Below, one piece after another: positions 1 to 11,348 of a stretch of 64,000 nt of DNA; position 1 is the first letter of the stretch; each line of letters begins with the position of its first letter. The notes under the pieces were generated by a model. That model searched no databases and was not told the DNA's origin. It was given only the letters and a program-made list of their open reading frames with translations. The position numbers and the translations under genes are program-made. Origin of the DNA: Antedon bifida (Eukaryota; Echinodermata; Crinoidea; Comatulida; Antedonidae); the NCBI GenBank assembly GCA_963402885.1, contig OY727100.1, positions 4,575,501 to 4,639,500 of the forward strand, written 5' to 3'.

Positions 1-7
1 TCAACAG
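1..7 (+). CDS. 3' tip of an upstream exon of the NLR gene
   Basis: The window opens with TCAACAG directly followed by a consensus-like donor GTATGT. Read in phase 1 it ends TCA ACA G, the same ending style as the small exons at 512-562 (TCA G) and 6166-6222 (ACA G). I infer that it is the last bases of another small exon of the same gene, whose amino-terminal part lies before the window. Seven bases are too few to be sure. Confidence 0.3.
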
Positions 8-511
8 GTATGTTGGAAAAATGTTTCCCACAATGTTACGGGGAAAAACAGTATTATTTTTCTTAAATTAATATGCATTTATTTTTTGGCCGCCAATGAC
101 TGTACTTTTTAATATAATGGTTTTAGAGAATAAAACAAAATTTTGTTTTTAACTCAAACCTAAATAATGTGTGTTGCATATTTCTGCTAATAACTTCAGC
201 CTATATTGTTTTAATGAACTGCCACACATTAATGCTGAATATTGTAGCGTTACGTAAATAATTGTGAATACTTGCGTTTGCATACCGACATAATTTGCAT
301 ATTAGTCTACTGGTTGTTGGTCCTATATTATAATTGTAACAAGAACGTACAAAGGAATATACAATAACCGTACAAGTAAAACGGTTGTAGATGCGATTAC
401 ATGTATTGTAATGGTACTTAAATGCGAATACATGTATATAATAAATACATGTGACTTGGTATCTGCTGAATACTGTTTTTATTTGGTGTATATCACAAAT
501 ATTATCCACAG

Positions 512-562
512 CCATTGCTGAATATGTGGAAGAACGAGTTATGGGAACACAGGCTAAATCAG
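512..562 (+). CDS. Small phase 1-1 linker exon of the NLR gene
   Basis: A 51-base open segment lies between an acceptor (TTATCCACAG) and a donor (GTAAGC). Entered in phase 1 it reads IAEYVEERVMGTQAKS and leaves in phase 1, as required by the exon at 6166. It resembles that exon in length and in its ending (VMGTQAKS against VMRKEVKS), which suggests duplicated linker exons between the amino-terminal domain and the NACHT domain. Exon calls this short rest on splice sites, phase and the paralogous exon, not on a recognised domain. Confidence 0.5.
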
Positions 563-692
563 GTAAGCTAGGCTACTTAGTCATATCACATATATTGATT
601 AGTACTTTCATAATGATTTAATTATCACACGTTATGGCATTAACGTTCAAAGTGCACTTATTGCCAACAATTTCAACAACAACATTTATTTA

Positions 693-811
693 GAAACAGT
701 TCATGAAATAAAAAACAGCATACATTAATTATAATAACTTTTAAGTTATTATAATTAATGTATGCTGTTTTTTACCATTTAAAAATGGTAACATTAAATA
801 AGAACTGTTTC
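693..811. repeat. Fold-back MITE-like element with a perfect inner palindrome
   Basis: The ends GAAACAGTTC and GAACTGTTTC are perfect inverted repeats. Inside, 710-740 and 743-773 are perfect 31-base reverse complements separated by TT. It sits in the NLR intron. A clear target-site duplication is not visible, so the family is unknown. Confidence 0.6.
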
Positions 812-1639
812 AGGGATCAGACAGAGAAGTAAAAGAACTTGTCAAATACCAACCCCTACAAAAAAAAGATTTTGATTATTGGAAAGCAACTGGACTCAGG
901 ACTCTGGCTCAATCCCATATATTGTTATATTTACTATATAATAATTTCTTGGTCTGCCACATCAATTTGCAGTACACATCTTTTCATTATTCCTTATTCC
1001 TTAAAATAGAAAAAATTCTTTCAGTAAATATATTAAGTAAAATTAGTTTGATGAGCTTAGATACATATATAATATTTTCCTAATTTAATGTTGCTTTAAC
1101 TCATTTAATCATAATAAATGTCATAACATGATTGAATTGTTTAAAAATAATTTTAAAATGTAACAGTAACACAATCATATTTTAATTTAAACTTAAAAGT
1201 TTGTTTCTGATTAATTTTATTTGCCGCCCTCTATAATGTATTTTTTTTAAAAACATTTTCAATGGACACTGTATAAAATGGGTATACCATTGTAGATGAT
1301 CTGATAATGAATTATAATTATGACGCAGAGCAGTGTGGGTTTAGTAGACATTTAATCATAGTACATTTGTTTTATACCGTAAAAATAGCCTTTTAACCTA
1401 AGAAGTTATACACATTGTATTGTGTGTATTTATGCAGTAATAGTATTCTCGTCCCTATGACGTAAATCAATTTAGGCCTATTATTGGAAAAGTGTGTTTT
1501 CAGCAGTTCCGTGTTAATTATATTATATAATTATATATATTAATTAGACTTTATTGGGATAAATTTCAAGGTTTTTAAAATAATTGGTAACAGGCCTACA
1601 TTATATAGGCCTATTGCAGTAATATAACGTTTATATATA
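812..1639. other. AT-rich NLR intron, no gene seen
   Basis: A reading frame stays open from about 814 to 1083 after an acceptor-like CTGTTTCAG, but in phase 1, which the flanking exons require, a stop appears quickly. I see no recognisable protein or RNA here. A GCCGCCCTCTATAA word near 1223 recurs elsewhere in the window. Confidence 0.5.
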
Positions 1640-4600
1640 GTCAGGTGGCTTAGCGACTAAAACGTTACACGGTGGACAAAAGCACCACATTTTGCATGAG
1701 GCTTCTTTTAGACGTACTAATTGATTTTTGCCTAGGAGCCACCCGATCAGCTTTTTTTTTCCAAGATGGCGGCCAAAATCCAAAATGGCTGCCAGTAAAT
1801 TGGAATATCATATATCTCTGGCTGTAAAAGTTACAAATAGACAAATAATGTACTGAATCAAGAATTTCTGAGGTCAGTAAAACCGATTCAGGAAATATTA
1901 TATAAAGTGAGTTCCAAGATGGCGCCCAAAAATAAAAATGGTAGCCATTGAAATTGAAATACATATAATCGTATACAAAGTCACAAATAGTTCATTCCTA
2001 ATGTATTTTAGTCTGCAAATCAGAAGGAAAGTGCAAGCATTGCATTTTATGAATTTTTTAACCATGCTAGTTATAAAAACTCATGTTATCAAATTTCTAA
2101 AGTTTTTCTTTGATCTTTGACCTCAATTTAAATATTTTAATCCAATTGAAAATAAAATAACCATATCTCCGCAACGCTTACATTAAATTAAATAATTTTA
2201 GTGTCAAATTATTTGGAAGATGCATATTAATATTCGTCCTAATGGAAACATTTGTCAAAAAATGGCCGGAAGTATGATTTTTTGTATTTTTGACCTTTGA
2301 CCTACATGTCATATAACTTGGTAACTAACAGTTGGACAAACTTTAAATAGGTCTCAAATTAATCAGAAGATGGATGTTTCTATTCAGTCTAATACAAACT
2401 TTTCCAAGAAAATGACCCAGATTCTTGTTATTGACCTTTGACCTGTACTGGTAGTACACATTTCTATATCTCGAAAACTAGTGGTCGTAAAAGTTTTTTT
2501 TTGAGAAATTGTTAGAAAAATATATATTTATATGTTTTATAATAAAACAGTTTCTATGAAAATGTAAAAGAATCCTATTTATGATAACTAAATTTGTAAT
2601 TTGTTAACATCCAATAGTATTTGTTATGTATTAAAATGTGTTATATTTGCTGATTTTAGGCACTTAACGTAAATTTATCTGAACTATGGATATTTAATGT
2701 AAAATTTGTTTTCTTTAATATAAAGAAAATTCAGACGAAATCCTGAAAGAACAATTTAAATTTTATAAAAAACTGTACAAAGACAAAAATATATCTGAAG
2801 AGGTTATTGATAGATATCTAAATAAAACAAAAATAAATAAATTGTCAATAGACGAAAGTAATAAATGTGAAGGTTACCTCTCTATTGAAGAATGCACTAA
2901 AACACTGTACACAATGAAGCTCAACAAAAGTCTTGGGTCTGATGGCCTAAGCGTTGAGTTCTATCGTTTTTTTTTGGGAGCATATTAAACATACTTTATG
3001 CAATGCCCTAAACTATTGTTAAACAAATAACAGATTATGCAATACACAAAGACGAGGAATAATCAATCTATTATTTAAAAGTGGCGAAAGAGAACAACTT
3101 AATAATTGGAGACCAATCACCCTTTTAAATGTTGATTATAAAGTAATGGCCCATGTTCTGGCAAATAGGTTACAAACAGTAATTGGATCAATTATTGACT
3201 ATGACCAAAAAGGTTACGTCACTGGGAGATTCGGAGGTGAAAATGTACGTCTAGTAAATGACATTCTTTTTTACTCGAATGGATATAATAAACCCGGAGC
3301 AATCGTCTTCTTAGACTTTGCCAAAGCATTTGATTCGATTGACAGAAATCTAATCATTAAAGTGTTAACAAAATTTGGCTTTGGTGATTCATTTTTAAAA
3401 TGGATAAAAACTCTATATACGGATACGGAATGTGTAGTTAATAATAATGGATATCTATCTGAACACTTTAAAATGGAGTGTGGTGTAAGGCAAGGCTGTC
3501 CATTGTCTGCCTTGTTGTTCATATTGGTTGTTGAAACTATGGCCTTAAATATAAGAAATAACCCTTCGTGCAAAGGTTTTACTCTTCCAAAAAATGAAAA
3601 AAATGAAAACAAAAAAAACGTTGTTAAGTTGGCACAATTGGCTGATGACACTGTCATTTTTAGTCAAGATAAAACAAGTCTTTACTGTTTCTTTGATGAA
3701 ATCGAAGCTTTTTGTCATATTTCTAGTTTAAGGTTAAACAAAAGTAAAACGAATCGGAATGGCATGTGGATAGGCTCGAATAGGAATAAAAATTCCAAAC
3801 CTTTGAACATCTTTTGTGTACTATTAATTGCAATACTTAAACATTACAGCTTATATCAATTAAGTATTTAGACATGTTACTATTTTAACGCATTCTTTTT
3901 AATGTGTGTCAAATTATTTGTAAGAAAAAATGAAAAAAAGAGAAAAAGAGTGGAAATAATAAAGGTGGGTTGTTCCCACGAAAGACAAAAAAAAATAAAG
4001 AAAATGTAATTATCTATCAAATAAGACCATTTAAAAAATATTCTGACAAAAACAGGTAAAAAAGTGTACTTTTACTTATGTGAACAGCGCCCTCAATCTT
4101 TATTTTCCCAAAAATGCTACATTTTATATGGTTTCAGAAACTGAACTGGTTATAACTTTTTTTTATAGATTTTTTTTACAGTTACTTGTAATTTATATAC
4201 CACCTCTACCATTTACTACAGCTACTTCATTTACATATTACTTCTGCCATCCAAAGATACTGTATGTGATTTCCTAGTTTACTGGCAGCCATTTTGGATT
4301 TTTCCGACCATCTTTGCAACGAGTGACCTATATTATGTACCATGTCTAAAATATGTTTCAATGACCATGATTAGGCCTACTCCATGTTTTCCTACTTCGT
4401 TTGATACCTATATGCGATTTCTGCAACCAGAATGTTATTCCAGTGTAGGCTACTGGCAGCCATGTTGGATTTTTGCCACCATCTTAACAACGAATGACCC
4501 ATGTCATGCAACATGTCTAAAATATGTTTCAATGACCATGAATACTTATGTTTTGATAATTCATTTGCCTATATGTGACTTCTGGAACAAATGAAATGTG

Positions 4601-4711
4601 ATTTTCCAATTTATTGGCGGCCATTTTGGATTTTGGCCGCCATCTTGAAAAATAAATTACGACCAGAAATTTGGCGCTTTTGTCCACCGTGTAACGATTT
4701 CCTCACCTGAC
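1640..4711. mobile_element. 3.07-kb TIR DNA element flanked by TA
   Basis: The left end GTCAGGTGGC and right end CACCTGAC are inverted and flanked by TA on both sides. The inverted match continues through ACACGGTGGACAAAAGC and then a 'CAAGATGGCGGCC' block (about 1762 left, inverted near 4650 right), so the terminal inverted repeats exceed 100 bases with gaps. Subterminal units of roughly 160-180 bases recur: on the right near 4273, 4450 and 4610 (each with a GGCAGCCAT-type core and shared AAAATATGTTTCAATGACC), on the left near 1760 and 1920, plus TTGACCTTTGACC units at 2110-2450. No transposase is visible; a LINE fragment occupies the centre. The TA target suggests a Tc1/mariner-like or other TA-targeting family, by inference only. 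It lies in an NLR intron. Confidence 0.7.
2724..3871 (+). pseudogene. Broken LINE reverse transcriptase fragment (Tx1/L1-like)
   Basis: Translation gives a non-LTR reverse transcriptase in three frame segments: about 2724-2960 (typical pre-finger region, SDGLSVEFY), a short middle part, and 3032-3871. The last segment holds NWRPITLLN, the FDSIDRN region with IVFLDFAKAFDS, GVRQGCPLSALLF, and the catalytic LADDT motif (about 3640-3655). A T-run near 2962-2970 and a second break near 3010-3031 disrupt the frame. Endonuclease and RNase H parts are absent, and similarity fades after about 3790. The style of the motifs resembles the L1/Tx1 clade. It is nested in the 1640-4711 element and cannot encode an active protein. 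Confidence 0.85.
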
Positions 4712-4894
4712 TAATATCAATATTAAGCCTATAACACTTTGAATGCAATTTCTAGTAGCAAACTATTTAGTTTAGGACACAATAATACAGTCTGATTTGA
4801 ACAATTAGCCTTGTCTTTGTTATATTGATGCCAAATCAAGAAAAAAATTATGCTTCTGAAGATGTCTGTTTTATTTATACAGTACAGTACTACA

Positions 4895-6091
4895 TCTATA
4901 TATAAATTATGGTTAATTCTGACATAGGCGAGCACAATGGAAAAACTTCGGGACAAATCTCCGCCTACGAAACGTAGATTTGATAACATTAGTTTCCACT
5001 ATTACGATATTGTTCCATATTTCTATCTTAGGAAGATATTATAAAGGGTTTTAACACCAAATTTCTGATTTCATCGGTAGATTTTTAATTCAATATCAAT
5101 TGTACGCGGTCCAAGTAATTTCCGGGTTCACGATGAGTTCACCGTTCACAGGTTCACCTTGCAACTTCCTGGTTTCAACTCAGTTGGCCGTTAGTGGCTA
5201 TAGCCATTTTAGTTTTTTGCTTACTTTCGGATCGGACCGCGCGTGTGGTACAGTAGTTAAAAAATAAAAATTATACTGTAAATTAATAAAGATCAAATTA
5301 AATATATGCCATAAAGCATCAGATATTGTGGGGAATAGTATTATAAAATTACATAGGAAGATCTGATGATAAGACCTTTTGTTTAAAATCGAGTGAAATC
5401 CCGGGATACGTCTGCCCATGTTGCAAGCCGTCTAAAACGTCTTCCTTCTTGGGCCGAAACGGCCCACTCTGTCGCGGAAGTTAGTTTCAAAAGATGTTTA
5501 CATTAAATAATGTATTAATTATTAGGATGGTATTTATGTGAATAAACGCCCAAAACGTCCCCAATAAAAAATAACTTTGAATAATAACATCTATCTAATA
5601 AACGCCATCCACATTTATACACACAATATTGTATTATATTTATAATAACACAATTATACTATTTGTAGTAGAATTCATCGCACTGTTATCTACAATTTAC
5701 CAAGCATTTGTTATTCTTTTTTTTCCACTTTTTATATCTATTAGAGGATTTTATTTGATTATAAATGTTACCATATTATTAAAACTAAAAAATTAAACAT
5801 ATCCCTTGAACAAGCACCTCCCTCAAATGAACTCCGCCTCCCCACCTCCGCCCTATAAAGGCCCTACCAAACAATAAACACTATACTTTAAAATGTTATT
5901 AATCAGCTAAGACACTGTGAAACAGAGTAGATTTAGTTTTTACGAATGTCAAGCATTTTCAATAATGGTAACCGACAGAAAACGTACAAGAAGAACGTCC
6001 TTCTAAAACATGTTTACATGTCATTATCATTCCGAGAACCATCGTTTACACTTCCTAGAGGGGGAGCGAGCGAAGCCAGCTCACCCTCTAG
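4895..6091 (+). mobile_element. Non-autonomous Helitron, copy 1
   Basis: It begins TCTATATATAAATTATG and ends with a hairpin (GGGGGAGC...GCTCACCC) followed by CTAG. It sits between A (4894) and T (6092), the classical Helitron A^T insertion. A homologous copy lies inverted at 22682-24203, and a diverged 5' fragment at 62165-62370. Relative to copy 2 it lacks a middle segment but has about 425 extra bases (5215-5640). No Rep/helicase gene is present. It ends 74 bases upstream of an NLR exon. Confidence 0.75.
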
Positions 6092-6165
6092 TTAATATGA
6101 ATTTATCTTTCCTATCCTGATTATTTAGAGATATAATATCATAACATTTTTTTCTCTTAATATAG

Positions 6166-6222
6166 AGGTGCAGACCACTAGTGCACAAGAGGTAATGCGA
6201 AAAGAGGTTAAATCAGAAACAG
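6166..6222 (+). CDS. Second small phase 1-1 linker exon of the NLR gene
   Basis: A 57-base segment lies between acceptor TTAATATAG and donor GTAAGC. In phase 1 it reads VQTTSAQEVMRKEVKSET and ends ACA G; the next base pair AA from the exon at 7039 completes a GAA codon, so phase is preserved into the NACHT exon. It is rich in Glu and Lys and similar in pattern to exon 512-562. An acceptor two bases later would bring an immediate stop, which fixes the start. Confidence 0.6.
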
Positions 6223-6379
6223 GTAAGCTGGCATGCCAGGCATACGATATACATCATATGATTAATGATACTAATATTAATAATGTACTTTAAAAAAAAA
6301 TCAGACAACACTGAGTATTCAAATATAGTAGGAATCGTTCTCTTTTCCAAATAATCAGAAATAATTACAATAGTATTAT

Positions 6380-6510
6380 TGGTAATGTAATGTTTTAATT
6401 GTTGTCAATAAATTGTTTTGTTTGATTAAATGTTACAAACGCATGTAGGTTTTAGTTTATTTGAAAATGAAATAAATAAATGTTTATTTGATTGATTGAT
6501 CTGGTGAGCG
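6380..6510 (+). repeat. LINE-like 3' tail with TTGA repeats
   Basis: The stretch ends in AAATAAATGTTTATT followed by GATTGATTGAT, matching the style of the tail at 60505-60545. This is typical of the 3' end of a non-LTR element, but no coding part is seen, so it is tentative. Confidence 0.35.
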
Positions 6511-7038
6511 CATTTTTTTCAATTGAAGTTTCCTGATTAGTGATATAGTTTGTTTGCCGCCCTCTATAAGTTCTTCATCGATATAAATGCGCAATGCTGT
6601 ATGTCTGAGTTTAATATTAGGAAATCAACCATACCCTCCTGTTTTACAAACAGGTCCTCCATTAATTATCAGTTAATAAAGATAAATGGCAAATGTTTAG
6701 ATAATGTTTACACTTCTTCATTTTAAAAGTAAATTAATTGTTTTAGCAGTCTGATAATTATATGAAGAAAAGAGTAGGTATGCCTTACTGTATATTAGTG
6801 TTGTTGCTGCCACATTCAGAAGGAAGAAAAACTCCGCAATTTTTGCTCATAATTCTGACCGATCAGTGCCCGTTAAAAACAACGTTTTCTGTCTTTTTTT
6901 GTCGCCCTCTATATTATTTACTTACGCTAAAGTCAATTTACTACACAAATTGCTAGAAATTGCCAGGCTTATTATTAAATAAAATTAGAATTAGAATTTT
7001 AAATTAAATATCTTTTATGTCATTTTCTTGGCATTTAG

Positions 7039-8780
7039 AAAAGATTGAAGAATACCTGCTTCAAAGACAACAAAAGTTGTGTAGTCAGGCAAGTACATTT
7101 ACACCAGCGCTGATGCGTGATAAATACAAAGTTGACATTTCGCAAATGTTTACCGATATGGAACTTCTGAAGGAAGCTGAAAACAATAAAGGAAGCAAAC
7201 AAACAACATTAGAAGAAATGGTAGAGGTAATCAGTTCTATAAATGAATGTAGAGCCCTTATAGACGGCAAGGGAGGAATTGGTAAAACTACTATATTAAG
7301 GCATTTATCATACAACTGGGCTACGCCTGGTCAATCAATTACTGCATTTGAAGGTAAAATTGTATTCCTTATCAGTGTACGAGATTTAGAAAAAGATGAT
7401 GATATCTTAGATCTCATTGTAAAGCAAATTGATATGAAAGATTTCAGCAGGCGCACAGAGCTTCCGCGAAATTCAAAGTTGATTCACGATTTTCTAATAA
7501 CCCATGATGATAAAATTGTGTTTCTGTTAGATGGTTTAGATGAATTGAGATTTAATAATCAAAGCCTTATCAGTCTTTTCAAAAAGAACAACTTAGATAA
7601 AAGTACTGTGATACTTACTTCACGGTCAGAAAACATAGATGAATTTGTAAAAGAGTGTAGCAAAAAGAGCATGAGCAAGTACATTGGCAAACACTTTAAC
7701 TATTTTGGAAAACCTAAACTGGGAAAATCTCTTAGAAAAGAACTTAAAATACATCCAGAAGCATATTCAATGTGCAGAAATCCTATGTTACTTCTTACAA
7801 TGTGTATGTTGTGGGAAGACAGTCAAAGCCTTCCTGAAAATAATGCTGACCTTTTTAAAGAAATATTTCGTAGTATTTTAAATCAGTTCAACAGATCAAA
7901 ACAATTTGAGAAGCTTTCTAAATTTGAAGACACTCCAGCAAAGTATGTAAATGCTATGATTTTGTTGGGAAAATGTATGTTTGAAAACTTAAAAATAAAT
8001 CAACTTTCAATAAAAAACAAAGATTTGAATGATAAACATTCAAACAAAGATTTAGTTGAAATATCCGTAAAACTTGGGTTTGTTTATGAAGAAGCACCAA
8101 TTTCAAAATCTAACTTTGAAATCATGTATATGCCTCCTCACAAGTTGATTGTAGAGTCATTGGTTGGATTTTATTTGTCCAAATTGTGTGAAAGTGAGGA
8201 TAAAGAAAATGAACTGGCAGAAGATGTAAGACAATTACTTACACCATTGGATGGTGCGGAATGGGAAATAATAAGGGAAAGTGAGTATTTAAAGATGGCG
8301 AGAGAGTTTGCAATTGGTTTCCTTGGTGATAAAGCTGACACATTTTTAAAGCATTGGATAACTAACAATGTGTCAACATGTCGCTCTTTGCCAAGTAATT
8401 TAAACTTTGTTAAAGAACAACATAAAGATACTGTGGTAAATGAGTTAATTAATCACATGACAAGCAAAGAAGTAAATAATCATTTGGATGATATATCTAC
8501 CTCCATAAGAATGTTTATTGATGACATTAGTCCAGGTGTACAATGTGATGGACATTTCATACGTCTAATTATGCAATTGTATTGTATGGAATATGATTAT
8601 GGTAGTGTCAGTGTCTTTTGTGGTAAGATGGCATTGCAGCGCAAGGGAAGAGTTATTGCACACATTTTAGGCATTGAAGCTACATGTAAAGGTGTATGGA
8701 TTCTGGATCTATCACATGATGTATTTAATGACTTCGTTACAGAATGTTCTCTCAAACAAGTTCAATTAGCAATAGTTTAA
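7039..8780 (+). CDS. NACHT-domain NLR immune receptor, main exon
   Basis: This large exon encodes about 580 aa of a STAND NTPase. Counting from an ATG at 7017, Walker A is GKGGIGKTT at residues 84-92 and Walker B FLLDGLDEL at 169-177, followed by a sensor-1-like VILTSRS and winged-helix-like helical sequence; the first leucine-rich unit (ILDLSHD) appears near the end. NLRs of this form sense danger or microbes in the cytosol and oligomerise through the NACHT ATPase; that role is inferred from the family. The ATG at 7017 is probably not the start: it lies in a pyrimidine-rich acceptor tract ending CATTTAG, and the exon begins at 7039 in the phase left by 6166-6222. The frame stops at TAA 8778-8780, but leucine-rich sequence continues in the same frame, so the gene may be truncated or a young pseudogene. 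Confidence 0.85.
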
Positions 8781-8954
8781 CTCGATATCTCTTATAATAA
8801 TCTTCAAAACATTGATGTTACTTCACTGTGTTCATTATTCATTATGTCTCCTAAGCTGGAGGTGCTTGACATGATGGATTGCGATCTATCAGGTGATGTC
8901 ATCGAACACGTTGCCGAAGAGTGTTCAAAGAGAAATATTACATTTCATCATTAG
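8781..8954 (+). pseudogene. Leucine-rich repeat tail after an in-frame stop
   Basis: Directly after the TAA the same frame reads LDISYNNLQNID, then LEVLDMMDCDLSGDVIEHV and ends at TAG 8952-8954: two clear ribonuclease-inhibitor-type leucine-rich units. The single TAA stands immediately before LDISYNN, where such repeats usually carry a variable residue. Either a point mutation has cut off the last 57 residues or the stop is a sequencing or population variant. Confidence 0.7.
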
Positions 8955-9081
8955 TTAGCTTTCACTGATAACGTATGTTACTTCTATTATATAACCGACA
9001 CATTTTTAAATCTCCCAGCAAGCAGATGTCAATTTTTAATATCGCAAATAATTTCATTTCCCTAACATTAAATTTGTATTC

Positions 9082-9087
9082 AATAAA
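9082..9087 (+). terminator. Polyadenylation signal of the NLR gene
   Basis: AATAAA lies about 130 bases after the downstream stop at 8954, a normal distance for a last exon. Confidence 0.45.
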
Positions 9088-9904
9088 AAAGAAAGGACTT
9101 TTTATATATAAATTGTATAGTACATTAAATCAATATATAATCTAAAACATTAACTATTTTTCTTTTGACTTGACCGAGCGCGCGCGCGTACTTGCGCACG
9201 GGGCACACTAGCAACGGAAGTAATAATTATTAACAGCTGTAGCATGGAGATAAACAAGAATGTTTGTTTCTTATTCATTATAATCTTTATAAGCTGTGCT
9301 GCCATATTTAATGAAAATTATTCTTTTATAATAATGCAATGTTTTTTACTTGATATATTGTTTAATATTATATTCAATGTAATAATACAACTCTTTATAA
9401 TTAGGTTGGGTGGTTAAATACTAAAAGTAAAGTGCTACAACTTGAAAGTACAAAACATAACATGAACATGATGAAACGTAATTTTTTAGCTAAAGCATTT
9501 TTATTAAATGAAAACGTAATTAGAAATTATATCAATAAATAAGCACATTATGAGATGTCTTTGGCGAGGTATTGCTAAACCAAAAAAACATAGCAAACCC
9601 CATCGAACCAACATAAATGTTAGTGAATCGTGTAGTGTACTACATACCTAATATGTCAATTTTCATAGACTGTCATAATACATTTAATAATCTAAATAAT
9701 CATTTTGATGTTTTTATTGATAGACTTGCTTATTTTAAGAGGAAGATTATGTGTTCACTTCTTGAACAGCCTGCATAACCCGTTTTATTAATATACATTT
9801 TAAATTGAAACTGTTCATGACATGCTGATCTATGTTTATACATAGGCCTATATATTATATGTATTTATATCTGTATTTTATTAACTGTTTTTTATGTTGT
9901 ATTG

Positions 9905-9976
9905 TTTTATGTTTCAAACCTGTTAGTGACGGTAATTATCGTTGTGGGTTTGCATTGAATAAAATAAAAAATAAAA
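9905..9976 (+). repeat. LINE/SINE 3' tail
   Basis: GTTAGTGACGGTAATTATCG followed by a GATTGAATAAAATAAA-like end matches, with few changes, segments at 13060-13120, 26265-26328 and the SINE tail at 61100-61155 (all on the - strand). This is the tail of a widespread retroelement family; no coding part is present. Confidence 0.55.
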
Positions 9977-10137
9977 AACAAGTTTAAATTGTTTTTGTTA
10001 ACTACTTATTTTTGTGGTAAAACATCATTTGTTAGTTAAAAAATAATTGCTAAACCCCGCAAACCTCCGAAAAAACATAGGGGTAAAACAATAAACATTA
10101 ACCAAATGTCCATAAAGGCCTACTTTAAAAGTATCTA

Positions 10138-10345
10138 GGCCTAACATCAAATTGGTTAAAGCAAATATTTTTAAGTATTTATAAATAGTCAAAATAACTT
10201 TAAAACACATTAGGACTAAGACAAAACGTTTATGTTTACATAATATCCGTATCGGTCTATTTAAAAAAATAGAATAGTAGAGAGGCCTACCGATAAATTG
10301 GTTAAAGCAAGTATTTATAAATAGACAAATAAACTTCAAAACACA
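10138..10345. repeat. Local imperfect duplication
   Basis: The segment starting TTGGTTAAAGCAAATATTT (about 10151) recurs as TTGGTTAAAGCAAGTATTT about 145 bases later (about 10296), both followed by TAAATAG and CAAAACACATTA-like sequence. Confidence 0.5.
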
Positions 10346-10814
10346 TTATAGGCAAAGTTTCTGGCGAATCTTTTATTTCATTATTTTTAATCTTTCGTTA
10401 AATCTACATACATTGACACAAGCCTATCTAAGGATAAGTGTTGATTAAAGTAACAGTAGAAATATGAAAATAATGTGGCAAGTTTATCAAGTAAGCAAAA
10501 TAAAAATTTACAGCTGCTTTTTAATTCAGTTCTTGATTTAATATGATATGTATAGGCTGTTACTAGGCCTATGTATCTTGATCACTGCTTGTGATGCGAG
10601 ACTTGGGGCAAACACAAAATAAAACGTGTAAAAAACATTTTACTTACAGCTGGTTCTAACGGTCGCTATCAGTGCTCGTGCCCTTTACCAAAAAATAAGG
10701 AAAAAAATGGATAATTTGACCAGCGAAACGTCGGGTGTGTATATCATCATTCACGATTATACGGTACAGTATAGTTATTAAATCACAGATCAATAAGTTA
10801 GCTCTATGTTTTTT

Positions 10815-11340
10815 AGGTTTTGCTGATTAAACTTTGAGAACGTTTTTAATTGTTCATAAGGTAAAGTCGAAACCTAAACTAATGCTAACGGCCGATGTGC
10901 CCATCTCCATTTCTTTAGCGTTTGGGCCAGACTCCACTAAGTGTGTATGTTTGTGGGGGTACGCCACTCCTCCCGCACAGACGAGTCTGATTGTTCATAG
11001 CCTAACGTAAACATTGAAGTAACTGAATGACGTCATGTAAATAATAGTATATAAAGTATATTTTTTAGACCAGTGATTTTTTATTTAATAAATTTATTTT
11101 ATAAATTTATTTTATTACCTATCATAATTCGTTTGTTTTGTTTCTTTTTTACTCAGTGTTTTAAATGTATAATTGTACTTATTATGTTGACTCCCATTAA
11201 ATGTGAGTACAATTAACATTTGTATTATTCATTAATACTCTCTGCACGGATTGGAATAAAATGTTCAGTTCACAATCTTTCTATTGATTTACATAAGAGA
11301 AAGTTCTGTGATGCCTGTTTTTTAATTACTAACAAAACAA
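10815..11340 (+). pseudogene. Remnant B0 of the acidic-protein gene array
   Basis: It begins with the last bases of a family exon 2 (TTTTGCTGATTAAAC) and continues with the 3' flank: AACGTAAACATTGAAGTA, TGACGTCA at 11028-11035, an AATAAA region and the CTCTGCACGGATTGGAATA block. Variants such as GATTAAACTTTGAGAACG match the B-type genes (15266 and 29353), not the A type. Promoter, exon 1 and most of exon 2 are missing, so this is the left, eroded edge of the array. Confidence 0.75.
10859..10989. mobile_element. 131-bp insertion with a 10-bp target duplication
   Basis: ATTGTTCATA is present on both sides (10849-10858 and 10990-10999) and occurs once in the intact copies, so the DNA between is an insertion. 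The ends (AGGTAAAG / GAGTCTG) are not inverted repeats, so the family is unknown. Confidence 0.65.
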
Positions 11341-11348
11341 TAATAATA

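Larger units (their letters stand above)
9088..10814. other. Intergenic AT-rich spacer
   Basis: I see no gene. A CpG-rich patch at 9172-9215 contains alternating GCGCGCGCG and could be a small promoter. A LINE-like tail is at 9905-9976 and a local duplication at 10138-10345. Confidence 0.5.

Noticed and set aside
814..1083. Open frame after an acceptor-like CTGTTTCAG as an NLR exon
   Set aside because: Open only in phase 0; the neighbouring NLR exons need phase 1, where it stops at once. No domain seen.
3271..3657. Reading frame antisense to the LINE reverse transcriptase
   Set aside because: Shadow of the RT frame; no domain of its own.
7017..7038. ATG at 7017 as start of the NLR protein
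   Set aside because: These bases look like a polypyrimidine tract and acceptor (TTTTCTTGGCATTTAG), and exon phase matches the upstream exon at 6166-6222.
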